From NCBI RefSeq assembly GCF_002506585.1, contig NZ_DAXW01000003.1, forward strand, positions 319,250-330,809: 11,560 nucleotides of DNA, written 5' to 3'. The notes beneath the pieces are model-generated. The model searched no databases and was not told the origin of the DNA. It was given only the letters and a program-made list of their open reading frames with translations. The position numbers and the translations under genes were made by a program. Below, one piece after another: positions 1 to 6,183 of this stretch. The DNA is from Methanoculleus sp. UBA430 (GTDB taxonomy: Archaea > Halobacteriota > Methanomicrobia > Methanomicrobiales > Methanoculleaceae). Positions within the stretch are counted from its first letter, which is position 1, and the number at the start of each line of letters is the position of its first letter.

Positions 1-173
1 TCATCGGGGAGGACGGTCTCATCCACCCGGACGCTGATCCCCTCCATATCGAGGAGCATCCGGATCTCCGCGAGAACAGCCGAAAGCGTCATTCCGGTCT
101 CCTCAAACTCTTCGGCGGTCTTCTCGATCTCGTTCCCGATGTGCTTCCATTCGATGACGAGTTCCTTCTTCAT
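1..173 (-). CDS. DUF2703 family protein, N-terminal part (runs off the window)
   Basis: Only the first 57 codons are inside the window; the 3' end lies beyond the left edge. The visible protein begins MKKELVIEWKHIG and aligns closely with the DUF2703 half of the larger protein at 9303-10175 (VVEWRHIGRDIENT there, VIEWKHIGNEIEKT here), which is the basis for the family call. DUF2703 is a family of unknown function often found beside arsenic and thiol-redox genes. Where the larger homologue has a C-X-X-C pair (CERC), this copy reads AEEF, so that thiol pair is missing here. It is transcribed away from arsR, so the two share a 233-base control region. The ATG is chosen because homology starts at once after it; the ribosome binding site is weak (AGATGAT). 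Confidence in the family is good; nothing can be said about its missing half. Confidence 0.8.
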   Translation of the reverse strand, partial: MKKELVIEWKHIGNEIEKTAEEFEETGMTLSAVLAEIRMLLDMEGISVRVDETVLPD

Positions 174-378
174 GGTATCATCTTGGGAATCGACGGGACA
201 TCTTTCTGTCGCCTCTCCGCCATGCCACCGGTCCCGGAGCCGGGGGGCAGCGTTCAGCATCGCAGGTGATCGTCTCTGCAGACGTCTTCACCGCGGACAT
301 TCTCCTCATTCCCGGCGGCCCAGACCCGTCTCCGGTCGGGCCCGACTCAGGAGACGCCAGATCCCGACCAGCGCGATC
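174..378. other. Divergent upstream region with a doubtful 43-residue minus-strand ORF
   Basis: This lies between the minus-strand DUF2703 gene and arsR. It holds an open frame on the minus strand from 309 to 178 (43 codons, beginning MRRMSAVKTSAE, with two Cys in TCDAERC). Its stop codon ends 4 bases before the DUF2703 start, and an AGGAG lies just before its second Met codon at 300. The protein is Arg/Pro-rich, unlike the neighbours, and matches no family I recognise, so it may be chance. No clear TATA box for the DUF2703 gene is seen. Confidence 0.25.
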
Positions 379-398
379 ATATTCATATATTTGAATAT
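379..398 (+). promoter_or_regulatory. Probable ArsR operator overlapping the arsR TATA box
   Basis: A perfect inverted repeat, ATATTCA, 6 bases, TGAATAT, sits in an AT-rich island within GC-rich DNA. The core ATTCATATATTTGAAT resembles operators of the ArsR/SmtB/CadC family, which are AT-rich dyads built on TTCA/TGAA half-sites. The middle (CATATATT, about 384-391) also looks like an archaeal TATA box. The usual spacing of about 26 bases puts the transcription start near the arsR start codon. A repressor bound here would block TBP/TFB, which fits autorepression. Binding is inferred. Confidence 0.7.
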
Positions 399-412
399 AC
401 CAATTTGTGGAT

Positions 413-706
413 ATGCAGGGGAGGATAAAACTGCTGAAAGCTCTCGCCGACGAGACGCGGATAAAGATCGTCCAATGCCTGATGGACGGCGAGCGATGTG
501 CGTGTACACTCGTGCCGGCCGTCGGAAAGGCACAGCCGACGGTTTCGCAGCATCTCAGGGTCCTGGAGGAGGCCGGGGTTCTCGAGTCGCGGAGGGACGG
601 TGTGAACATCTGGTACAGGATCAAGTCGGGCCAGGCGGTCCAGATCCTGGAGATCCTCGATATTCAGAAGATTGAGGTACCAATTTCCTGCGGGGAATCA
701 CCATGA
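413..706 (+). CDS. arsR: ArsR/SmtB-family transcriptional repressor
   Basis: A 97-residue winged-helix repressor. The opening KALADETRIKIVQCL, the recognition-helix region QPTVSQHLRVLEEAGVL and the wing RRDGVNIWYRI are typical of ArsR. The metalloid-sensing site is probably the pair in GERCACTL (Cys29 and Cys31 from this Met), matching the C-X-C type site of ArsR/CadC sensors. A third Cys is near the C-terminus (ISCGESP). A GTG in frame at 407 would add two residues. The ATG is preferred because the TATA-like sequence at 384-391 puts transcription start near 413, giving a leaderless mRNA, and there is no Shine-Dalgarno sequence. The gene heads a plus-strand group with the P-type ATPase and acr3, so it likely controls both and itself. 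In family members As(III), Sb(III) or a soft metal releases the repressor; the ligand here is inferred from the neighbours. Confidence 0.93.
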   Translation: MQGRIKLLKALADETRIKIVQCLMDGERCACTLVPAVGKAQPTVSQHLRVLEEAGVLESRRDGVNIWYRIKSGQAVQILEILDIQKIEVPISCGESP

Positions 707-783
707 CAAACGATAGTGTGAGAATATTCGAAGGAGCGATCTCCAGTTCGGGATTTCTACGCCAGGGGATGAGAGCGAGATGA
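703..783 (+). CDS. Possible 26-residue bridging peptide between arsR and the ATPase gene
   Basis: This short frame starts in an ATGA overlap with the arsR stop and stops in a second ATGA overlap with the ATPase start, so it fills the gap exactly. It has a GGGGA 6 bases before its ATG. The peptide (MTNDSVRIFEGAISSSGF and on) has no Cys, no signal and no known family. It could be a translational coupler or a gene remnant. A 73-base gap may also stay open by chance, and the ATPase has its own possible ribosome binding site (AGGGGATGA) inside this frame. Confidence is low. Confidence 0.3.
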   Translation: MTNDSVRIFEGAISSSGFLRQGMRAR

Positions 784-3536
784 GCATTGCTTCATCGACA
801 TCCGATACCGATACGGTTACCCTGCAGATTCAGGGGATGGACTGCACCTGCAACGCCGACCTGCTCGCCCGGAAACTGGACGCCCTCGCCGGCGTCCGGG
901 GCCACGAGATCACGCCGGTCACCGGCCAGGCCCGGATCACCTACGATCCCGCGATCGTCAGTGTCCAGGAGATCATCCGCACCGTCGCTGAGACGGGGAT
1001 GACCGCCTCGCAGGTGCGAAGCGACGGGCGGAAGAGCACCTGGTGGCGTGAACCGCAACAACTCGCCCTCTACGGGAGCTTCCTCACCGCGGTGATCGCC
1101 TTCGTCGCGGGATACCTCGGGACGTCGCTCACCATCGTGAACGGGCTCTACCTGCTCGCCGTGCTCATCGGCGTCTACTACCCGGCACGAAAGGCGCTGA
1201 TCGCGCTCAAGAACCTGACGCCGACGATCCACCTGCTCATGCTGATCGGCTCTGTCGGCGCGATGGCGCTCGGACTCTGGGGGGAGGCCGCGGTCCTGAT
1301 CATCGTCTACTCGCTCGGCGACGTCCTCGAGTCCTACGCCGTGGATAAAGCCCGGGGTGCGATCCGGTCGCTCATGGCGCTCGTGCCGAAAGAAGCGCTG
1401 GTCCGGCGCAACGGCCGCGAGACCATCTGTGCGGTCGAGACGATCAGCGTCGGCGAAGTCGTGATCGTCCGACCGGGCGAGCGGGTGCCGGTCGACGGCA
1501 CGGTCGTCGCGGGGTCGTCGTACGTCGACCAGGCAGCGGTCACCGGAGAACCGGTTCCCGTACACCGCGGCCCCGGCGAGGACGTCTTCGCCGGGACGAT
1601 CAACCAGAACGGGTCACTCGAGGTCCGGGTCACAAAACCGGCGTCCGAAACGATGCTCTCCCGGATCATCCTCTCGGTCGAGGAGGCGCAGGCGAAACGG
1701 ACATCATACCAGCGATTTTCGGACTCCTTCGGGAAGTGGTACACGCCGGTCATGTTCGTCCTCGGGGTGCTGGTCGCCACCGTGCCGCCGCTCTTCTTCG
1801 GTGCCGAGTGGTACCCGTTCATCTACCGCGGGCTCGTCGTCTTCGTGGTCTCGTGCTCCTGCGGCCTTGCGCTCTCCGTGCCCGTCGCGGTGGTGGGCGC
1901 AATGGCGAACGCTGCAAAGCAGGGAACCGTCTTCAAGGGCGGCGCCTACCTTGAGACCATCGAGACGGTGAAGGCGATCGCGTTCGACAAGACCGGGACC
2001 CTGACCATCGGACGGCCCGCGGTCACGGATGTCGTGACCTTTGACGATCTCACCGGGGATGAACTGCTCGACCTTGCCGCCTGCATCGAGTCGTGGTCGG
2101 GCCACCCCCTCGCAGCAGCGATCGTCCGGAAGGCTCGCGAGAGCGGGACGTTCTCGGGTCGGCCGGCCGTTCAGTTCGAGGAGACGGCCGGGCGCGGGGT
2201 CGCGGCGACGGTGGACGGCCAGGCATGCCGCATCGGCAGCCCCCGCGCCATGCTCGAAGAGGGTATCGAGATCGGTCACGCGGAGGAGACGATCGCCCGG
2301 ATCGAGGGTGAAGGCCGGACCGTGGTCCTGGTCAGCCGCGACGGGACGCTCGCCGGCCTGGTCGCGATCGCCGATGAGGTGCGGCCCGGCGCTGTCGAGG
2401 CCTTGCAGCGGTTAAGACGCGCCGGCGTCCGGACCGTGATGCTGACCGGGGACAACGAGCGGAGCGCCCGGGCCATCGCGCAACGTGTCGGTGTGGATGA
2501 ATACCGGGCGCAGCTCCTGCCGACGGATAAGGTCGACGTGGTGCGGCAGTTGAGAGAGCGGTACGGTGCAGTGGCCATGGTCGGCGACGGCATCAACGAC
2601 GCACCGGCCATGGCCGCCGCGGACGTCGGCATCGCGATGGGCGCGGCAGGCACGGACATCGCGATCGAGGCCGGCGACGTGGTGCTGATGTCCGACGACC
2701 TCGGGAAACTGGCGTATGTGCGTGAACTCTCGCACCGGACGGTCACCGTGATCCGGCAGAACATCGCCGTCTCGCTGATCAACGTCGCGTTCATGGTCGT
2801 CGCGGCCCTGCTCGGCTACCTCGGGCTGGTCACGGGCCTGCTCCTGAACGAGGGGAGCGCGGTCTTCGTGATCTTGAACGCCCTGCGTCTGCTGACGTGG
2901 CGGAGCGGCGCCGAACCTGAGAGCCCCGCTGCTGCCCAGATAAAGGCTCCTGCCATTCCGACTGCAGCGCAGACGACGGCGGCTGTCGGCTGCTGTTCCT
3001 GTACCGCACCTGCGGGCGATGTGCTACCCGTTCCTTCAACGGCCGGAGCCGGTTGCTGTTCGTGCGGAGAGCCGCAGATCTCCGTCGCCGTCGGGGCGAC
3101 AGGTTCGTGCTGTTCCGGCGCGGAGGACGTTGGTGCGGCATCAACGGCGACAGCCCCCGCAGGAGACGGATGTTGCTGCGGTGATACGTCGATTGACCGG
3201 GATCTGCCGACCCCAACCCTCGTCGAGACAGAAGGTTGCTGTTGTTGCGGAGAGCCTGCCGACGAGGTGCCGCCTCCAATCCCCATCCCCGGCAACGGAT
3301 CCGGATCGTCCGGTCCTGCAACCACGACGTTCCGGCTCGAAGGGCTCGGTTGCGCCTGTGAGGGGCAGATGGTCGAGAGACGGGTGAAGGCCCTGAAGGG
3401 GGTGACCGCTTTCACCCTGAATGGGATCACGAACCAGCTGAAGGTCACCTACGACCCGGCCGCTGTCTCGGTCGACGATATCGTGATGGCGGTGAAGAAG
3501 GCGGGCGTGACCGCGGTCCCTGGGGACCGGCGCTGA
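780..3536 (+). CDS. P1B-type metal/metalloid ATPase with CSC motif, Cys-rich linker and C-terminal HMA domain
   Basis: A 918-residue ATP-driven efflux pump of the inner membrane, well above the 650-750 usual for the family. In order: an HMA domain (about 12-78) with C-T-C at 22-24; membrane helices from about 93 to 190; actuator TGEP at 255-258; the metal-path helix with C359-S360-C361; phosphorylation site D403 in DKTGTLT; nucleotide-domain SGHPLA (His442); hinge GDGINDAP (Asp603, Asp607); a last helix with NEGSA at 690-694; a 140-residue linker; and a second HMA domain (about 850-912) with C-A-C at 858-860. All catalytic motifs are intact, so it should be active. The linker has five Cys clusters (738-741, 759-762, 777-778, 798-800, 820-823), 15 Cys in all. 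CPC is the usual transmembrane motif; Ser for Pro is odd. NEGSA recalls the HEGS/GT of P1B-4 pumps. Placement between arsR and acr3 suggests As(III)/Sb(III) export, but Zn, Cd, Co or Cu cannot be excluded. Confidence 0.93.
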   Translation: MSIASSTSDTDTVTLQIQGMDCTCNADLLARKLDALAGVRGHEITPVTGQARITYDPAIVSVQEIIRTVAETGMTASQVRSDGRKSTWWREPQQLALYGSFLTAVIAFVAGYLGTSLTIVNGLYLLAVLIGVYYPARKALIALKNLTPTIHLLMLIGSVGAMALGLWGEAAVLIIVYSLGDVLESYAVDKARGAIRSLMALVPKEALVRRNGRETICAVETISVGEVVIVRPGERVPVDGTVVAGSSYVDQAAVTGEPVPVHRGPGEDVFAGTINQNGSLEVRVTKPASETMLSRIILSVEEAQAKRTSYQRFSDSFGKWYTPVMFVLGVLVATVPPLFFGAEWYPFIYRGLVVFVVSCSCGLALSVPVAVVGAMANAAKQGTVFKGGAYLETIETVKAIAFDKTGTLTIGRPAVTDVVTFDDLTGDELLDLAACIESWSGHPLAAAIVRKARESGTFSGRPAVQFEETAGRGVAATVDGQACRIGSPRAMLEEGIEIGHAEETIARIEGEGRTVVLVSRDGTLAGLVAIADEVRPGAVEALQRLRRAGVRTVMLTGDNERSARAIAQRVGVDEYRAQLLPTDKVDVVRQLRERYGAVAMVGDGINDAPAMAAADVGIAMGAAGTDIAIEAGDVVLMSDDLGKLAYVRELSHRTVTVIRQNIAVSLINVAFMVVAALLGYLGLVTGLLLNEGSAVFVILNALRLLTWRSGAEPESPAAAQIKAPAIPTAAQTTAAVGCCSCTAPAGDVLPVPSTAGAGCCSCGEPQISVAVGATGSCCSGAEDVGAASTATAPAGDGCCCGDTSIDRDLPTPTLVETEGCCCCGEPADEVPPPIPIPGNGSGSSGPATTTFRLEGLGCACEGQMVERRVKALKGVTAFTLNGITNQLKVTYDPAAVSVDDIVMAVKKAGVTAVPGDRR

Positions 3537-3609
3537 TTGCAGTTACACGGACCAAATCGAGGCGACTTGATGCAACAAAAGACGATGATTATGCTGGTCG
3601 ATGGTCGAT

Positions 3610-3639
3610 CCCCGGGGCTGGACGTCGCCAGCCCGGGGG
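3610..3639 (+). repeat. GC-rich inverted repeat between the ATPase gene and acr3
   Basis: The arms CCCCGGGGCTGG and CCAGCCCGGGGG are 12 bases with one mismatch around a 6-base loop. In RNA this would form a strong hairpin in the 136-base gap between the two genes. No T-run follows, so it does not look like an ordinary archaeal terminator. It may mark an mRNA processing or stability site that separates expression of pump and permease. No convincing TATA box is seen in the gap; GATTATGC near 3588 is weak. Confidence 0.55.
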
Positions 3640-3672
3640 CTGGCACACCCCCGGACACCACGGAGAACAACC

Positions 3673-4758
3673 ATGGCTGAAACTATGAAACGGCTCTCGT
3701 TCCTTGATCGCTACCTGACTCTCTGGATCTTCCTTGCGATGGCGATCGGGATCGGGATCGGCTACTTCTTCCCCTCGGTCCCGCAGGCGATCACCGGCTT
3801 TGCGGTCGGCACGACCTCGATCCCGATTGCGATCGGCCTGATCGTGATGATGTACCCGCCGCTCGCGAAGGTCCGGTATGAGGAACTCGGCAGCGTCTTC
3901 CGCGACCGGAAGGTGCTGGGCTTATCGCTCTTCCAGAACTGGGTCGTCGGCCCGGTCCTGATGTTCGCCCTCGCGGTCCTCTTCCTCGCCGACCGGCCGG
4001 AGTTGATGTACGGCCTGATTTTGATCGGGATCGCGCGCTGTATTGCGATGGTGATCGTCTGGAACGACCTCGCTGGCGGGAGCTGCGACTACTGTGCCGC
4101 GGTGGTGGGCTTAAACTCCGTCTTCCAGGTCTTCTTCTACTCGATCTACGCGTACATCTTCATCACGGTTCTGCCGCCGCTCCTCGGGATCGGGACCGGC
4201 ACCGCGATCAGCATCACGATCGCCGAGATCGCGACCTCGGTCTTCATCTACCTCGGCATCCCGTTCATCGCCGGGTTTCTGACCCGCTTTATCCTGCTTC
4301 GGGTACGATCGAAGGAGTGGTATGAGACCCGGTTCATCCCGCGGATCTCGCCCCTGACCCTCGTCGCCCTGCTCTTCACGATCATCGTGATGTTCTCGAC
4401 CCAGGGGGCGAACATCATCCAGGTCCCGTTCGACGTCGTCCGGGTCGCGATCCCGCTCCTGATCTACTTCCTCGTGATGTTCTTCGTCGCGTTCTGGATG
4501 AGCCACCGGCTCAACGTCGACTACCCGCGTTCGGCGACCCTGGCCTTCACAGCAGCGTCGAACAACTTCGAACTCGCCATCGCCGTCGCTGTTGCGGTCT
4601 TCGGCATCGGCTCGCAGGTCGCATTCGCCACCGTGATCGGCCCGCTCATCGAGGTGCCGATCCTGATAGGGCTCGTCAACGTCGCGCTCTGGCTCAAAAA
4701 ACGGTGGTACGCGAATGAGCCGGCCGCACAGTGCGCCATCGATCAGGGGGTCGTATGA
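3673..4758 (+). CDS. acr3: Acr3-family arsenite efflux permease
   Basis: A 361-residue protein of about ten membrane helices that exports arsenite (and in some members antimonite) using the membrane potential. Family signatures are clear: GIARCIAMVIVWNDLAGG with the essential Cys at 123, and FTAASNNFELAIAVAVAVFG with Glu300 in the second conserved motif. The length matches normal Acr3 proteins. The chosen ATG has GGAG 8 bases upstream. An in-frame ATG at 3601 would add 24 Arg/Pro-rich residues and would translate the hairpin at 3610-3639, so it is rejected. It lies downstream of arsR and the P-type ATPase on the same strand, probably one regulon. Two exporters in one group suggest either different substrates or a low-affinity and a high-affinity pair. 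There is an additional Cys pair (SCDYC, Cys137 and Cys140) close to the conserved Cys. Confidence 0.96.
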   Translation: MAETMKRLSFLDRYLTLWIFLAMAIGIGIGYFFPSVPQAITGFAVGTTSIPIAIGLIVMMYPPLAKVRYEELGSVFRDRKVLGLSLFQNWVVGPVLMFALAVLFLADRPELMYGLILIGIARCIAMVIVWNDLAGGSCDYCAAVVGLNSVFQVFFYSIYAYIFITVLPPLLGIGTGTAISITIAEIATSVFIYLGIPFIAGFLTRFILLRVRSKEWYETRFIPRISPLTLVALLFTIIVMFSTQGANIIQVPFDVVRVAIPLLIYFLVMFFVAFWMSHRLNVDYPRSATLAFTAASNNFELAIAVAVAVFGIGSQVAFATVIGPLIEVPILIGLVNVALWLKKRWYANEPAAQCAIDQGVV

Positions 4759-4859
4759 ACCCTGTCCTGCCTGCACCTGCGTGGAATTGAGGGGGAGGTC
4801 TTGACAGCCCGCGAAGAGGTTCGAGAGAGGGTTCGGCGATCAACGTCCGCCTGCTACCA

Positions 4860-4911
4860 GGAGGCGCCAACGGGGTCCCGGGGACAGGTCCTCTGCGACC
4901 CCGGCGCCTCC
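4860..4911. repeat. Strong nested hairpin downstream of acr3
   Basis: The outer arms GGAGGCGCC (4860-4868) and GGCGCCTCC (4903-4911) are perfect. Just inside, GGGGTC (4872-4877) pairs with GACCCC (4897-4902), and an inner GGGGA/TCCTC stem closes a CAGG tetraloop. About 20 base pairs form within 52 bases. It sits 100 bases past the acr3 stop, between convergent genes, and could act from either strand. No T-run follows, so it may protect the 3' end of the mRNA, be a small structured RNA, or be a termination aid. The rest of 4759-5012 shows no gene that I can support. Confidence 0.6.
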
Positions 4912-5012
4912 CCCCAATAACCGGGAGCCCTGATGGGCAGCGGATCTCCCGAGCGGCACGGGTATGATGCCGAAGAGGATGTGAGGGGATCTTGTTCAAC
5001 GAGCGCTCTCAT

Positions 5013-5234
5013 CTAGGCATTAATTCGGACCCGTTTCAGGTCGTACCACCCTTTTCCCAGCAGTGTAAGTCCGATGATGATGAAAATAGCGGAATGGATG
5101 CCGTAAACCCAGGTCTCAAACCCGGAGTCGCCATAAAACAGATTCAACCAGAAGAACGGGCACGCCAGTCCGAAGAACGCGAACCCTGCACCGACTTTCA
5201 TCCGGCTTTTTATCCGTCGCTCGTTGGAAGACAT
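5013..5234 (-). CDS. Small two-helix membrane protein of unknown function
   Basis: A 73-residue protein beginning MSSNERRIKSRMKVG: a basic N-terminus, a hydrophobic helix at about 16-32 (FAFFGLACPFFWLNLFY), a short loop (GDSGFETWVYG), and a second helix at about 41-58 (IHSAIFIIIGLTLLGKG), then a basic tail ending RVRINA. By the positive-inside rule both ends should be cytoplasmic. I do not recognise a family. The ATG is preferred over the GTG at 5270, because an AT-rich element near 5272-5280 (CAATTAAG on the minus strand) would start transcription around 5250. The local base composition is less GC-rich than the arsenic genes. It faces acr3 convergently and follows arsG at a distance of 232 bases, so it is probably a separate unit. 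A real gene is likely from the clean membrane topology; its role is unknown. Confidence 0.6.
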   Translation of the reverse strand: MSSNERRIKSRMKVGAGFAFFGLACPFFWLNLFYGDSGFETWVYGIHSAIFIIIGLTLLGKGWYDLKRVRINA

Positions 5235-5380
5235 GGGGCCTTTTCCGTGTAGAGTAATCTGTCCATGCACTACTTAATTGAAGTTCATGGTCCGTTTCTC
5301 ATTCCGATAACATTGAATCCCTGTAGCACGCAGCAGGGACCTGCAGGACGGTTCAGACCGGTCACGGACAGGAGCCTGGT

Positions 5381-5405
5381 CCCCACGCATACGCGCCGCG
5401 TGGGG
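5381..5405 (-). repeat. Hairpin downstream of the arsF-arsG pair
   Basis: The perfect arms CCCCACGC and GCGTGGGG surround a 9-base loop, 61 bases past the arsG stop codon. A weaker hairpin (TCCCTG/CAGGGA, 5318-5339) lies further on. Neither is followed by a clear T-run on the minus strand. They may shape the 3' end of the arsFG mRNA. Otherwise the 5235-5466 gap holds only the probable promoter of the small membrane protein. Confidence 0.45.
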
Positions 5406-5466
5406 GAGGGAAACGGCGCGGGCCCGGAGAACGATGGTAGACCCTGCACGACGGTGGTATTCAACC

Positions 5467-6183
5467 TCACCCAATCAGCATTGCCGCGAGGAGGTAGACC
5501 CCGATCCCGATGAAGAGCACCCCGACGATGCGCCGCGTCCAGTACTCGAACCTCTCCGCCGCCTTCATCGCGCTCCCCACCTTCGCGATCCCGGTCACCA
5601 TGATCAGCGAGAACGCGATCACCGGCAGAGCGGTCGCGACGGCAAAGACCGCCGGTACCCCGAGCGGGTCAGAGGTCCGGAGCGCCAGCGGGACGAGCAT
5701 CGCAAAGAAGAGCACCGCCGAGAAGGGGCAGAAGGTCAATGCGAAGAGCACGCCGAGGATGAAACTTCCCGCGAGCCCCCGGTCGGCGACCCGCTCCTTG
5801 AATGCGGCAAACCGCCTGCTGCCGCCCCGAAAGGAGGGGAGCGGGACGAGATCGAGCATCACGACCCCGATCACGATCAGCAGCGGGCCGACGAGCACCT
5901 CGCCCCAGGTCTGGAGGAAGAGCGAGATCCCCTGAACGGAGAGCCCGAGGGTCACAATCGCTGCGGCGATGCCGACGTAGACGACCATCCTCCCCGCGCT
6001 GTAGAGCGCCCCGGCGAGGAGGGTCTGCCCCGGGTTACCGATCCGGCGGGAAAGGTAACCGATCGCGGCGACGTTCGTCGCGAGCGGACAGGGCGAGAGG
6101 GCCATCATCAACCCGATGAAGAACGCGGCGACGAGGGGAACACTGCTCGTCCCCATCGTCTCCATGAACCCCATCAGGCTCAT
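5467..6183 (-). CDS. arsG: CcdA/DsbD-like permease of the ArsG family
   Basis: A 238-residue membrane protein of about six helices. The two membrane motifs ALSPCPLATN (Cys32) and ALTFCPFSAVLFF (Cys152) are the paired-Cys signature of CcdA/DsbD transporters, which pass electrons across the membrane through these cysteines. The form with C-P-L-A-T-N and C-P-F-S-A matches the group named ArsG, described as an efflux permease for aromatic aminoarsenicals in the ArsEFG system of Shewanella. Its start overlaps the arsF stop in an ATGA, so the two are translationally coupled. What is seen is a CcdA-like protein tied to a thioredoxin-like lipoprotein. Two roles fit: sending reducing power to the external ArsF-like protein, or exporting an organoarsenical. 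The sequence favours redox transfer as the ancestral activity. No arsenical substrate is proven for archaea. Confidence 0.85.
   Translation of the reverse strand: MSLMGFMETMGTSSVPLVAAFFIGLMMALSPCPLATNVAAIGYLSRRIGNPGQTLLAGALYSAGRMVVYVGIAAAIVTLGLSVQGISLFLQTWGEVLVGPLLIVIGVVMLDLVPLPSFRGGSRRFAAFKERVADRGLAGSFILGVLFALTFCPFSAVLFFAMLVPLALRTSDPLGVPAVFAVATALPVIAFSLIMVTGIAKVGSAMKAAERFEYWTRRIVGVLFIGIGVYLLAAMLIG

Noticed and set aside
139..675. 178-codon plus-strand frame overlapping arsR
   Set aside because: Low-complexity Arg/Ser/Pro translation in another frame, with the clear ArsR protein on top.
3601..3672. Upstream start of acr3 adding 24 residues
   Set aside because: The extension is Arg/Pro-rich, translates the intergenic hairpin and lacks a ribosome binding site, while the ATG at 3673 has GGAG.
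4111..4776. 221-codon minus-strand frame over acr3
   Set aside because: Almost only Asp, Glu and Arg residues, the mirror of hydrophobic codons in acr3.
4694..4999. 101-codon minus-strand frame downstream of acr3
   Set aside because: Arg/Pro-rich and overlapping both the acr3 end and the strong hairpin; no family features.
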